DNA from: Paucibacter sp. TC2R-5
Lineage (GTDB): Bacteria; Pseudomonadota; Gammaproteobacteria; Burkholderiales; Burkholderiaceae_C
DNA: 64,000 nt
Direction: 5' to 3'
NCBI RefSeq assembly: GCF_025717605.1
Contig: NZ_JAJIRQ010000008.1
Location: forward strand, 1 to 64,000
The notes under the pieces were generated by a model. The model had not been told where the DNA came from. It saw only the letters and a list, made by a program, of their open reading frames with translations, and did not search any database. Both the position numbers and the translations under genes were made by a program. Positions 54,889 through 64,000 of this stretch are shown piece after piece (the stretch's first letter is position 1; every line of letters begins with the position of its first letter).

Positions 54889-54914
54889 TTGAGCTTGCAA
54901 TCCATGGCTACAAT
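54889..54914 (+). promoter_or_regulatory. Candidate gcv promoter
   Basis: A good -10 box TACAAT lies at 54909-54914, placing a start site near 54921, a few bases before the riboswitch. The best -35 is TTGAGC (54889-54894), but the 14-nt spacer is short, so only the -10 is convincing. The rest of the 519-nt gap to the left (54680-54888) shows nothing else recognisable. Confidence 0.4.
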
Positions 54915-54921
54915 GCGCCCC

Positions 54922-55136
54922 GTCAGGAGAGAGTTCCCTCGCGGGAGCCGCCGAAGGCGCAGTGGCACTGGTGATCCCACGCTGCGAACGCTCAGGCAAA
55001 AGGACTGATAAAACGCCCGTTCACAAAACGTCGGGCGTCCTCACTGGAGAGAGACGGGTCTTTGAGCCCGTCCACTGAAGGGGCAAGCTGCGGGCAATAC
55101 GCCGGCGGCCAATCTCTCAAGTAAAGCGGACAGCGA
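54922..55136 (+). promoter_or_regulatory. Tandem glycine riboswitch
   Basis: Two glycine aptamers in a row. The first starts with GGAGAGAG (54926) and has the conserved core GCCGCCGAAGG and ends with CTCAGGCAAAAGGACTG (54991-55007). The second starts with GGAGAGAG (55046), has CACTGAAGGGGCAAGC and ends with CAAGTAAAGCGGACAG (55118-55133). Such switches turn on glycine cleavage genes when glycine is high. It stands directly upstream of gcvT. Confidence 0.95.
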
Positions 55137-55190
55137 GGGCATCCCCCCTACTCCTTGGTTGGAGTAGGTCAGTTGACTGCCCTCGAAGGA
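55134..55190 (+). promoter_or_regulatory. Riboswitch expression platform and gcvT ribosome site
   Basis: After the second aptamer, CGAGGGCA (55134-55141) can pair with TGCCCTCG (55178-55185), enclosing a perfect hairpin CCTACTCC/GGAGTAGG (55147-55154 with 55161-55168). The outer stem ends at the base just before the AAGGA ribosome site (55186-55190). There is no U run, so control of translation fits better than termination. Confidence 0.65.
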
Positions 55191-55198
55191 TTTCCGCC

Positions 55199-56329
55199 AT
55201 GTCTAGCTCCGACAACTCCACCCCCTTGCTAAAGACCCCGCTGCACGCCTTGCACATTGAGCTGGGCGCCAAGATGGTGCCTTTCGGCGGTTACGACATG
55301 CCGGTTCAGTACGCTATGGGCGTGATGGCCGAGCACAAACACACCCGCGCCGCGGCCGGCTTGTTTGACGTCTCGCACATGGGCCAGGTGCTGCTCAAGG
55401 GCGACGGCGCCAGCGCCGCTCTGGAAACCATCGTGCCGGTGGACGTGATCGACCTGGGCCTGTTCAAGCAGCGCTACGCGCTGTTCACCAATGAAACCGG
55501 CGGCATCTTGGATGACTTGATGATCGCGCGCCGCCCGGACGACCTGTTCGTCGTCGTCAACGCCGGCTGCAAGGTGCAAGACATCGCCCACATGCAGGCC
55601 AAGATTGGTGACAAGTGCCAGGTCTTACCCCTGCCCGAGCAAGCGCTGTTGGCGCTGCAAGGCCCGCAGGCGGTGACCGCGCTGTCGCGCCTGAACCCCG
55701 ACGTTGCCAAGCTGACCTTCATGACCGGCGGCTTCTTCAATCTGGACGGCATTGAGACCTTCCTGACCCGATCCGGCTATACCGGCGAAGACGGTTTCGA
55801 GATCTCGGTGGCCGGTGATCAAGCCGAGTTGCTGGCGCGCAAGCTGCTGGCACAGCCCGAAGTCAAGCCTATCGGCTTGGGCGCGCGCGACTCGCTGCGC
55901 CTGGAAGCCGGCCTGTGCTTGTACGGCCATGACATCAACACCGAATCCACCCCGGTTGAAGCTTCGCTGACCTGGGCAATTCAGAAGGTTCGCCGCGCCG
56001 GTGGCGCGCGTGCCGGCGGTTACCCCGGTGCGGCCGTGGTGGACGCCCAACTCGCCAATGGCGCGGCGCGCAAACGTGTCGGTCTGGTCAGCTCGGAGCG
56101 CATGCCGGTGCGTGAAGGGGCGAAGTTGGTCAACGCAGACGGCCTTGAAGTCGGCGTTGTCACCAGCGGCACGCTGGGCCCCACGGTTGGTAAACCGGTC
56201 GCCTTGGCCTACCTGAGCAAAGAATATTCGGCCATTGGCACCGAGGTCTTCGCCATCGTGCGCGACAAGCGCACGCCGATGACGGTCAGCAGCACGCCTT
56301 TCACACCTAACGGTTATTTCCGCGGGTGA
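55199..56329 (+). CDS. gcvT: Glycine cleavage system aminomethyltransferase (T protein)
   Basis: 376 aa. 'LHALHIELGAKMVPFGGYDM' and 'HTRAAAGLFDVSHMGQVLLKG' open the folate-binding domain, 'TRSGYTGEDGFEISV' is diagnostic, and the C-terminal barrel contains 'VGLVSSERMPVREGAKLV' and 'GTLGPTVGKPVALAYL'. It transfers the methylene unit from aminomethyl-lipoyl H protein to tetrahydrofolate and releases ammonia. First gene after the glycine riboswitch; AAGGA lies 8 nt before ATG 55199. Confidence 0.97.
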   Translation: MSSSDNSTPLLKTPLHALHIELGAKMVPFGGYDMPVQYAMGVMAEHKHTRAAAGLFDVSHMGQVLLKGDGASAALETIVPVDVIDLGLFKQRYALFTNETGGILDDLMIARRPDDLFVVVNAGCKVQDIAHMQAKIGDKCQVLPLPEQALLALQGPQAVTALSRLNPDVAKLTFMTGGFFNLDGIETFLTRSGYTGEDGFEISVAGDQAELLARKLLAQPEVKPIGLGARDSLRLEAGLCLYGHDINTESTPVEASLTWAIQKVRRAGGARAGGYPGAAVVDAQLANGAARKRVGLVSSERMPVREGAKLVNADGLEVGVVTSGTLGPTVGKPVALAYLSKEYSAIGTEVFAIVRDKRTPMTVSSTPFTPNGYFRG

Positions 56330-56378
56330 TTGCGCTAAATTTTTCTCGTCCCTTTTCCATCAATACACGGAGCACAGC

Positions 56379-56756
56379 ATGAGCAACATCAAGTACACGC
56401 ACGACCACGAATGGGTCCAGATCGAAGCCGACGGCGTTGTCACCGTGGGCATCACCGTACACGCGCAAGACGCGCTGGGCGATGTGGTGTTTGTGGATCT
56501 GCCTTCGGTCGGCACAAGCTTTGCTTCCAAAGAAGTCGCCGGCGTGGTCGAGTCCGTCAAGGCGGCGGCTGATGTCTACATGCCCGTCAGCGGTGAGATC
56601 ACCGAGGTCAACGAAGCGCTGCGCGACGATCCGTCGCTGGCCAACACCGACCCGCTGAAGGCCGGCTGGTTCTTCAAGGTCAAGCTCAGCAATGCCGCCG
56701 AACTCGACGGTTTGATGGACAGCGCTGCCTACGACGAGTTGGTTAAGAACAGCTGA
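56379..56756 (+). CDS. gcvH: Glycine cleavage system H protein
   Basis: 125 aa. The lipoyl-lysine is Lys61 in 'VAGVVESVKAAADVYMPVSG', and 'TVGITVHAQDALGDVVFVDL' is the usual N-terminal sheet. It shuttles the aminomethyl group between P, T and L proteins on its lipoyl arm. It starts 49 nt after gcvT and precedes gcvP, in the same transcript. Confidence 0.97.
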   Translation: MSNIKYTHDHEWVQIEADGVVTVGITVHAQDALGDVVFVDLPSVGTSFASKEVAGVVESVKAAADVYMPVSGEITEVNEALRDDPSLANTDPLKAGWFFKVKLSNAAELDGLMDSAAYDELVKNS

Positions 56757-56864
56757 TCGCTGCCTTGCCCGCGCCGGCCGGCATCCTGCTGACCGGTGCT
56801 TGAAGAGAATAAAGAAATGGGCTTGGCGGCACCACAAGTGCGGCTTGCCCCTCAAGGATTTGCC

Positions 56865-59762
56865 ATGTTGATGTCTGCTAACAAGCCCCTGGTCGCGCTC
56901 GAGAACGCCGCCGAATTCCACGCTCGCCATATCGGCCCCGATGCGGCTGATGAAGCCGGCATGCTGTCGGTGATCGGTGCGGCCTCGCGCCGTGCGCTGA
57001 TCGATGCGGTGGTGCCCGCCAATATCAAGCGCAGCAATGCGATGAACTTGCCGGCGGTCGCCTCGGAAGCGCAGGCGCTGGCCGAGTTGAAGGCTATGGC
57101 CGCGCAGAACAAGGTCTTGAAGAGCTATATCGGCCAGGGCTATTACGACACCCTGACCCCCGGCGTCATCCTGCGCAACATCCTTGAGAACCCCGCCTGG
57201 TACACCGCTTACACGCCTTACCAGGCCGAGATTTCGCAAGGTCGCATGGAGGCCCTGGTCAACTTCCAGACCATGGTTACCGACCTGACAGGCATGGCCA
57301 TCGCCAACGGCTCGATGCTGGATGAAGCCACGGCAGCCGCCGAGGCAATGACGCTCGCCTTGCGCGTGGGCAAGAGCAAGTCGCAGGTGTTTTATGTCGC
57401 CGATGACGTGCTGCCGCAGACGCTGGAAGTGGTGCAGACCCGCGCCAAGCCGCTGGGCTTGACGGTGCAAGTGGGCCCGGCCGCCGACGTAGGCAAGAGC
57501 GAATGCTTTGCCGCCTTGCTGCAATACCCTGGCCTGCAAGGCGATGTGCGCAGCCTGCAGGCCGCGGCCGATGCGGTTCACGGTCAAGGCGCTTTGCTGA
57601 TTGCCGCCGCGGACCTGCTGGCTCTGACGCTGATCAAGTCGCCCGCCGAGATGGGCGCCGACATTGCCGTCGGCAACACACAGCGCTTCGGCATGCCCAT
57701 GGGCAATGGCGGCCCACACGCCGCTTATATGGCCTGCAAGGACGAATACAAGCGCAGCCTGCCCGGCCGCTTGGTAGGCGTCAGCATCGACGCGCATGGC
57801 GCGCCGGCCTACCGCCTGGCGCTGCAGACGCGCGAGCAACATATCCGCCGCGAGAAGGCCACGTCCAACATCTGTACCGCACAGGTGTTGCCGGCCGTCG
57901 TCGCCAGCATGTACGCGGTTTATCACGGCCCTGTGGGCCTGAAGCGCATCGCTCAGCGCGTCGCCAGCTTCACGGCGGTGCTGGCGCAAAGCCTGCAAGG
58001 CCTGGGCTGGACGCTGGCCAACGCAAGCGCCTTTGATACGCTGACCGTCAACACCGGCGGCAAGACCGATGGCATCCTCGCCGCTGCGGTGGCCGCCGGT
58101 ATGAATCTGCGCCGCGCCTCGCCTGAGAGCGTCAGCATCTCGCTGGACGAAACCACCACCCGTGCCGATTTGCAAGCGCTGCTCGAGGTGTTCTCGGCCG
58201 GCAAGGCCAAGGCCGACTTCAGCGCGTTTGAGAAGGGCGTCGCCAGCCTGATCCCAGCCGAGTTGCAACGCAGCAGCACCTACCTGACGCATCCGGTCTT
58301 CAACCGCTATCACTCCGAAACCGAAATGCTGCGTTACTTGCGCGGCCTGTCGGACAAAGACTTGGCGCTGGACCGCTCGATGATCCCGTTGGGTTCGTGC
58401 ACGATGAAGTTGAACGCCACCAGCGAGATGATCCCGATCACCTGGCCGGAGTTCGCCAATATTCACCCGTTTGCACCACACGATCAACTCAAGGGTTATG
58501 CGCTGCTGAACGAGCAGCTGACCGCTTGGTTGTGCCAAGCCACCGGCTATGCCGGCATCTCCTTGCAGCCGAACGCCGGCTCGCAGGGCGAGTACGCTGG
58601 CCTGTTGGCGATCAAGGCTTTCCACGAAGCTCGCCATGAAGGTCATCGCAAGATCTGCCTGATTCCTGAGTCGGCGCACGGCACCAACCCGGCTTCGGCG
58701 CAGATGGTGGGCATGACCGTCGTCGTCACCAAGTGCGACAAGGAAGGCAATATTGATCTGGTCGACCTGAAGGCCAAGTGCGAACAGCACAGTGCCAATC
58801 TGGCCGCCATCATGATCACCTACCCCTCCACTTATGGTGTGTTCGACACCCATGTGAAGGAGATCTGCGCGCTGGTGAAGAGCCATGGCGGGCGTGTCTA
58901 TGTGGACGGCGCAAACATGAACGCCTTGGTCGGTGTGGCAGCGCCCGGCGAGTTTGGCGGCGACGTGTCGCACCTGAATCTTCACAAGACCTTCTGCATC
59001 CCGCATGGCGGCGGCGGCCCGGGCGTTGGCCCGGTTTGCGTGGTGGCCGATCTGGTGCCTTATCTGCCGACACACCGCTCCGGCGGCTATGTCAGCGAGA
59101 CTGCAATCGGTGCGGTTTCGGCTGCCCCGCTGGGCAATGCGGCCGTCTTGCCGATCAGCTGGATGTATTGCCGGATGATGGGCGCCGACGGCCTGCAAGC
59201 GGCAACCGAGGTCGCGATTCTGTCAGCCAACTATGTGGCGGCTCGCCTAGCAGACGCGTTTGACATTCACTTCAGCAGCAATGTGACCAGCCTCAAGGGC
59301 GGCGGCGTTGCGCATGAGTGCATTTTGGACATCCGTCCGCTGAAAGATGCGACCGGTGTTGGCGCCGAAGATGTGGCCAAGCGTTTGATCGACTACGGCT
59401 TCCATGCGCCGACGCTGTCCTTCCCGGTGGCCGGCACCTTGATGGTGGAGCCGACCGAGAGCGAGTCCAAATTCGAGTTGGATCGTTTTTGCGACGCCAT
59501 GCTCGCCATCCGAGCCGAGATCGCCAAGGTGGCGGACGGCACTTGGAGCCGCGAAGACAACCCCTTGGTCAACGCGCCGCACACGGCCGAGGCCTTGCTG
59601 AAGGCTGAATGGAGCCATGGCTACAGCCGCGAAGAGGCGGCCTACCCGGTCGCCACGCTGCGCCGCCAGAAGTACTGGGTGCCAGTCGGCCGCGTCGACA
59701 ACGTCTGGGGCGACCGCAATCTGTCTTGCTCCTGCCCACCCATGAGCGACTACGAGGCTTGA
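56865..59762 (+). CDS. gcvP: Glycine dehydrogenase (decarboxylating), P protein
   Basis: 965 aa, the fused single-chain form. The N-terminal half ('[20 protein letters not shown]') and the PLP-bearing C-terminal half ('[20 protein letters not shown]', Lys708) are both present. It decarboxylates glycine and passes the rest to GcvH. ATG 56865 has a perfect AAGGA site 6 nt upstream; the frame is open to 56796 without homology. 108 nt separate it from gcvH; the L protein gene is not here and is probably shared. Confidence 0.97.
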   Translation: MLMSANKPLVALENAAEFHARHIGPDAADEAGMLSVIGAASRRALIDAVVPANIKRSNAMNLPAVASEAQALAELKAMAAQNKVLKSYIGQGYYDTLTPGVILRNILENPAWYTAYTPYQAEISQGRMEALVNFQTMVTDLTGMAIANGSMLDEATAAAEAMTLALRVGKSKSQVFYVADDVLPQTLEVVQTRAKPLGLTVQVGPAADVGKSECFAALLQYPGLQGDVRSLQAAADAVHGQGALLIAAADLLALTLIKSPAEMGADIAVGNTQRFGMPMGNGGPHAAYMACKDEYKRSLPGRLVGVSIDAHGAPAYRLALQTREQHIRREKATSNICTAQVLPAVVASMYAVYHGPVGLKRIAQRVASFTAVLAQSLQGLGWTLANASAFDTLTVNTGGKTDGILAAAVAAGMNLRRASPESVSISLDETTTRADLQALLEVFSAGKAKADFSAFEKGVASLIPAELQRSSTYLTHPVFNRYHSETEMLRYLRGLSDKDLALDRSMIPLGSCTMKLNATSEMIPITWPEFANIHPFAPHDQLKGYALLNEQLTAWLCQATGYAGISLQPNAGSQGEYAGLLAIKAFHEARHEGHRKICLIPESAHGTNPASAQMVGMTVVVTKCDKEGNIDLVDLKAKCEQHSANLAAIMITYPSTYGVFDTHVKEICALVKSHGGRVYVDGANMNALVGVAAPGEFGGDVSHLNLHKTFCIPHGGGGPGVGPVCVVADLVPYLPTHRSGGYVSETAIGAVSAAPLGNAAVLPISWMYCRMMGADGLQAATEVAILSANYVAARLADAFDIHFSSNVTSLKGGGVAHECILDIRPLKDATGVGAEDVAKRLIDYGFHAPTLSFPVAGTLMVEPTESESKFELDRFCDAMLAIRAEIAKVADGTWSREDNPLVNAPHTAEALLKAEWSHGYSREEAAYPVATLRRQKYWVPVGRVDNVWGDRNLSCSCPPMSDYEA

Positions 59763-59780
59763 TCAGCCGCTAGCCGCTCG

Positions 59781-59822
59781 AACCGACTGCGCGCACCACT
59801 GCCGCGCCGTCGGTTTTTTTTC
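59781..59822 (+). terminator. Terminator after gcvP
   Basis: AACCGAC (59781-59787) pairs with GTCGGTT (59809-59815), with a GC-rich inner GCGCG/CGCGC segment, followed by a run of eight U. It ends the riboswitch transcript before sdaA. Confidence 0.85.
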
Positions 59823-59849
59823 GCAGACATTTTTTGATGGAGGCCCCTT

Positions 59850-61238
<1,389 letters not shown>

Positions 61239-61255
61239 CGGCCGCTCTCAAACGT

Positions 61256-62038
61256 TCAAAGTTTGATGCCGATCGGCGGGTTGTCCTTGGGCAACCAGCG
61301 CCGATAGATTTTGAGAAAGCTGCCGTCACGCTTCATCTCGCGCAAATGCGCGACCCACGTGTTGACCGTCGCATCAGGGGTGTCAAGCGAAAAAGCGATA
61401 TAGCCTTCCGAGCTGGCGTAGCTGTAGACTATCTCCAGCGAATCCTCCGCAATGCCGGCCTTGGCCAGAATGTCAGGCATCGACAGCCGTTCGGTCGCAA
61501 AGAAAGGTGCCCGCTTGGCCAACAGCATCTTGATCGCGGTGACCGGCTCACTCACGCTGACCAAGTTTTGAAAGCCCAAGGTTTTCAATTCTTCGGCGGT
61601 AAACCAGTCGCGCACAACCAGCACCGCCGAGGCTCGCTTGGCATCTTCCATGCTGCGTAGCCGCATGCCGTTTTGGGCCGGTGCATAGATCGAACTGTAA
61701 AAGGTCACGATCGGACCTACCCACTTGAACTGTTTTTCCCGCTCTGGTGTGCGAGCCATCGAAAACAGCCCGACCTCGCCCCCGCCCTTCGCCTCTCGAA
61801 AGGCTCTTGCCCAGGGCAAGAATTCAATCGCCAAATCTGACCCTTGGCGGCGTTGAATCTCCTGCACGATCTCCACAGCCAAGCCACGCGGCAGGCCTTG
61901 TTCGGTGAAGTTGATCGGCGGAAATTCCTCACTCAAGAGCCGCAAGCTTGCGGCACAGGACGATACCAGGCATAAAGCGAAACCAAGCATTGCAAGGCCT
62001 CGTTGAACAAGTTGACAGAGAGACAGCTGCTTGGTCAT
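61256..62038 (-). CDS. Extracellular solute-binding protein family 3 (amino-acid type)
   Basis: 260 aa with a signal peptide ('GLAMLGFALCLVSSCAASL', cleavage near residue 31). 'LLSEEFPPINFTEQGLPRGL' and 'IEFLPWARAFREAKGGGEVG' with 'KWVGPIVTFYSSIYAP' are typical of the SBP_bac_3 proteins that bind small polar compounds without a dedicated ABC transporter. The ATG at 62038 is used; upstream frame to 62125 lacks a signal. Convergent with sdaA (17 nt). Ligand unknown. Confidence 0.83.
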   Translation of the reverse strand: MTKQLSLCQLVQRGLAMLGFALCLVSSCAASLRLLSEEFPPINFTEQGLPRGLAVEIVQEIQRRQGSDLAIEFLPWARAFREAKGGGEVGLFSMARTPEREKQFKWVGPIVTFYSSIYAPAQNGMRLRSMEDAKRASAVLVVRDWFTAEELKTLGFQNLVSVSEPVTAIKMLLAKRAPFFATERLSMPDILAKAGIAEDSLEIVYSYASSEGYIAFSLDTPDATVNTWVAHLREMKRDGSFLKIYRRWLPKDNPPIGIKL

Positions 62039-62079
62039 GAGAGCCCAAGGATAGCAGCGGGAGCTTGGCCGCCAAAAGG

Positions 62080-62104
62080 AAAGGGGCGCCGAAGCGCCCC
62101 TTTT
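62080..62104 (-). terminator. Terminator after RND permease gene
   Basis: On the minus strand GGGGCGC (62100-62094) pairs with GCGCCCC (62089-62083) over a CGAA/UUCG-type loop, a stable tetraloop, and is followed by UUUCC. It lies 22 nt after the RND permease stop. Confidence 0.82.
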
Positions 62105-62125
62105 CCACAAGCAGCGCTTGCTCAA

Positions 62126-64000
62126 TCAGTCATCGCCCCCCGGCGCCAGCGTCAAGCCGCCAAGCGAGGCCTTCTCGGCCGCGCCAGACTTGAGCTTGGG
62201 CTTGCGCTCCCGCACCAGGTAGGAGTACAGCACCGGCACCACGATCAAGGTCAACAGCGTCGACGTGATGACACCGCCGATGATGGCGCGGCCCATCGGT
62301 GCTTGCACCTCGCCGCCCTGGTTGAAAGCCAGCGCCATCGGCAGCATGCCGAACACCATCGCCGCCGTCGTCATGATGATGGGCCGCATGCGCACCAGGC
62401 CGGCTTGCAGCAAGGCTTCGGGGATGGTCGCCCCGCCTTTGCGCGCTTGGTTGGCAAAGTCGATCAGCAAAATCGCGTTCTTGCTGACCAGGCCCATCAG
62501 CATCACCAGGCCGATCATCGAGAACACATTCAACGTAGAGCCGGTCAAGAGCAAAGCCAGCATCACGCCGATCAAGGCCAAGGGCAGCGAGGCCATGATG
62601 GCAATCGGCTGCACAAAGCTGCCGAACTGACTGGCCAGCACGATGTAGATGAAGATCACGGCCAGACCCATCGCGGCGAGCAGACCCTTGAAGGCCTCCG
62701 CCTGCTGCTTGCCGGCGCCGTCCACATTGAAGCTCACCCCGGGCGGCAACTGCATGGACTTGATCATCTTCTGCACGTCGGCATTGACATCGCCGGAGGC
62801 ACGCCCCTCGGTGCCGGCAAACACGGCCTCGCGGCGCTGCAGGTTCTGACGCCGGATCACCTCAGGGTTGAAGACCGACTCGATCGTGGCGACTTGATCC
62901 AGCGAGATCGGCGAGCCATCTTTGGCGAACGCGACCGGCAGCTTGAGCATCTGATCAACCCGCTGACGTTGCTCGACCGGCAGACGCAAGAGCACCTCAA
63001 CCTGATTGCCGTCCGGCGTGGTCCAGTAGGTGGCCACGTCGCCATTGACATAGGCGCGCAGCGAGGCGGCGAGTTGCGGCGCGGTCAGGCCCAGCTCACG
63101 CACGGCCGAATCCTTCAGCTTGACAGCATAGGCCGGCAAGCCTTGCTTGACGGTGGTTTCCACGTCTACCGCACCGGGTACCTTCTTGATGCGAGCGACC
63201 AGATCATTGGCGACCTCGGTCAAGACGGTCGGATCGGAGCCCAGGATGGTGATCCAGATCGAGCGGTCGCCGCCGACGCTGGCGTCCACGCCGGGCAACT
63301 TGGCGATGTCGGCGCGGAAGGCGTCTTCCAACTGCTTCTGGCTGCGCTTGCGGTCTTTCTTGTCCACCAGGGCAATGCTCAAGGTAGCCTGATTGCGGCC
63401 GGTACTCATGCCCTCACCGGTGCCGCCGACGCTGGTCGAGATGGTCTTGATTTCCTTGTATTGCGACAAGATCTCTTCGATCTGCGCGACCTTGGTATTG
63501 CTGCGCTCCAGGCTGGAGGCCGTTGGCATGCGCAGATTGACCTGGATGAAGCTGTCATCGGTTTTTGGGGCGAACTCGCTGCCGACAAAGGCGCTCAAAC
63601 CCAAGGCCACGACAAAGCTGGCCACGCCTATCGACATCACCAGGCCGCGCGGCGTGATGGTGGCAAAACGCAGGCGGCGTGGCTGGCTGCGATCACGCAG
63701 GCCCTCGGCGTCAAACGGGCGACCAAAGGCCGGCAGCGGCGGCACAAACACGCGGTAGCGCCGGCCCGAAAAGGCCCAGCGAATCGTGCGCTCATAGGCG
63801 ATGTGCAAAAGGTCCATGCCCCGGTCGGTGGCGCGGATCAGGTGGCCGATCACCGGTACGCGTTTCAGATAGGTGCTCGGTGGGTCTTTCCAAATCGAGC
63901 TGAGCATGGGGTCCAGCGTAAAGCTGACGAACAAGCTCACCAGCACCGCCACCGCCACCGTGATACCGAAGGGGTAGAAGAACTTGCCGATGATGCCGCC
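62126..64000 (-). CDS. RND-family efflux permease, C-terminal part (cut by window end)
   Basis: 624 residues are visible and the frame continues to the window edge ('GGIIGKFFYPFGITVAVAVL'), so the gene starts beyond 64000. A complete protein would have about 1030-1060 residues. Visible are a membrane segment ending 'VSFTLDPMLSSIW', a periplasmic loop (about 130-420), and the last five membrane helices ('IAIMASLPLALIGVMLALLL', 'NVFSMIGLVMLMGLVSKNAI', 'AMVFGMLPMALAFNQGGEVQ', 'ITSTLLTLIVVPVLYSYL'). It is a proton-driven exporter of the AcrB/MdtB type; the membrane-fusion and outer-membrane partners are not in view and the substrate is not known. Confidence 0.92.
   Translation of the reverse strand, partial: GGIIGKFFYPFGITVAVAVLVSLFVSFTLDPMLSSIWKDPPSTYLKRVPVIGHLIRATDRGMDLLHIAYERTIRWAFSGRRYRVFVPPLPAFGRPFDAEGLRDRSQPRRLRFATITPRGLVMSIGVASFVVALGLSAFVGSEFAPKTDDSFIQVNLRMPTASSLERSNTKVAQIEEILSQYKEIKTISTSVGGTGEGMSTGRNQATLSIALVDKKDRKRSQKQLEDAFRADIAKLPGVDASVGGDRSIWITILGSDPTVLTEVANDLVARIKKVPGAVDVETTVKQGLPAYAVKLKDSAVRELGLTAPQLAASLRAYVNGDVATYWTTPDGNQVEVLLRLPVEQRQRVDQMLKLPVAFAKDGSPISLDQVATIESVFNPEVIRRQNLQRREAVFAGTEGRASGDVNADVQKMIKSMQLPPGVSFNVDGAGKQQAEAFKGLLAAMGLAVIFIYIVLASQFGSFVQPIAIMASLPLALIGVMLALLLTGSTLNVFSMIGLVMLMGLVSKNAILLIDFANQARKGGATIPEALLQAGLVRMRPIIMTTAAMVFGMLPMALAFNQGGEVQAPMGRAIIGGVITSTLLTLIVVPVLYSYLVRERKPKLKSGAAEKASLGGLTLAPGGDD

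Noticed and set aside
56307-59198. Long antisense open frame (963 codons) opposite gcvH/gcvP
   Set aside because: Same effect; sequence rich in His/Arg/Gln/Gly without domain features.

Overview
The window looks like chromosomal DNA of a GC-rich betaproteobacterium of the order Burkholderiales, perhaps the Roseateles/Rubrivivax/Leptothrix neighbourhood. The evidence is gene content: a GntR-controlled sdhCDAB-sdhE-gltA run divergent from mdh, a CitE-like lyase and acnB nearby, a riboswitch-controlled gcvTHP, a fused MaoC-SDR enzyme and DUF5666 lipoproteins. The genus is an inference. No rRNA, tRNA, insertion sequence, prophage or CRISPR array was seen.

Region 1 (about 0.1-20.6 kb, all on the minus strand) is the accessory part. 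In transcription order it runs: a SPINDLY/OGT-type TPR glycosyltransferase (GT41), a LapB-like type I secretion ATPase, an HlyD-type adaptor and a TolC-type outer-membrane protein. It continues with a methyltransferase, GNAT acyltransferase, acyl carrier protein, SDR, metallo-hydrolase, KAS III, MaoC-SDR fusion, FkbH-like enzyme, second acyl carrier protein and AMP-forming acyl ligase. After a terminator-like hairpin come a FdtA-like dTDP-sugar ketoisomerase, a DegT aminotransferase, a GT2 glycosyltransferase, an SGNH/AlgX-like protein and a CgeB-like glycosyltransferase. Taken together this suggests synthesis of an unusual acylated 3-amino-3,6-dideoxyhexose and glycosylation of a protein or surface glycan, beside a large-adhesin exporter. 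The exported substrate and the RmlA/RmlB genes that would feed the pathway are not in the window.

Region 2 (20.9-39.8 kb) is mixed housekeeping: two coupled unknown genes, a 2-hydroxyacid dehydrogenase with a split chromate transporter, upp-rlmB-acyltransferase (each junction a 4-nt overlap), a CHASE/PAS histidine kinase, purL, a DUF5666 lipoprotein, an MTA/SAH deaminase, and a LacI-ribokinase-nucleoside hydrolase operon with a perfect palindromic operator.

Region 3 (40.0-52.5 kb) is the TCA-cycle locus: gltA, sdhE, sdhB, sdhA, sdhD, sdhC and gntR on the minus strand, then mdh, a CitE-like lyase, an exported unknown protein, a VapBC toxin-antitoxin pair and acnB on the plus strand. A strong GntR-type palindrome lies between gntR and mdh.

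Region 4 (52.5-64.0 kb) holds a three-part glycosyltransferase fusion, a tandem glycine riboswitch with gcvT, gcvH and gcvP, then sdaA (a route from glycine through serine to pyruvate), a periplasmic solute-binding protein and the C-terminal part of an RND efflux permease cut by the window end.
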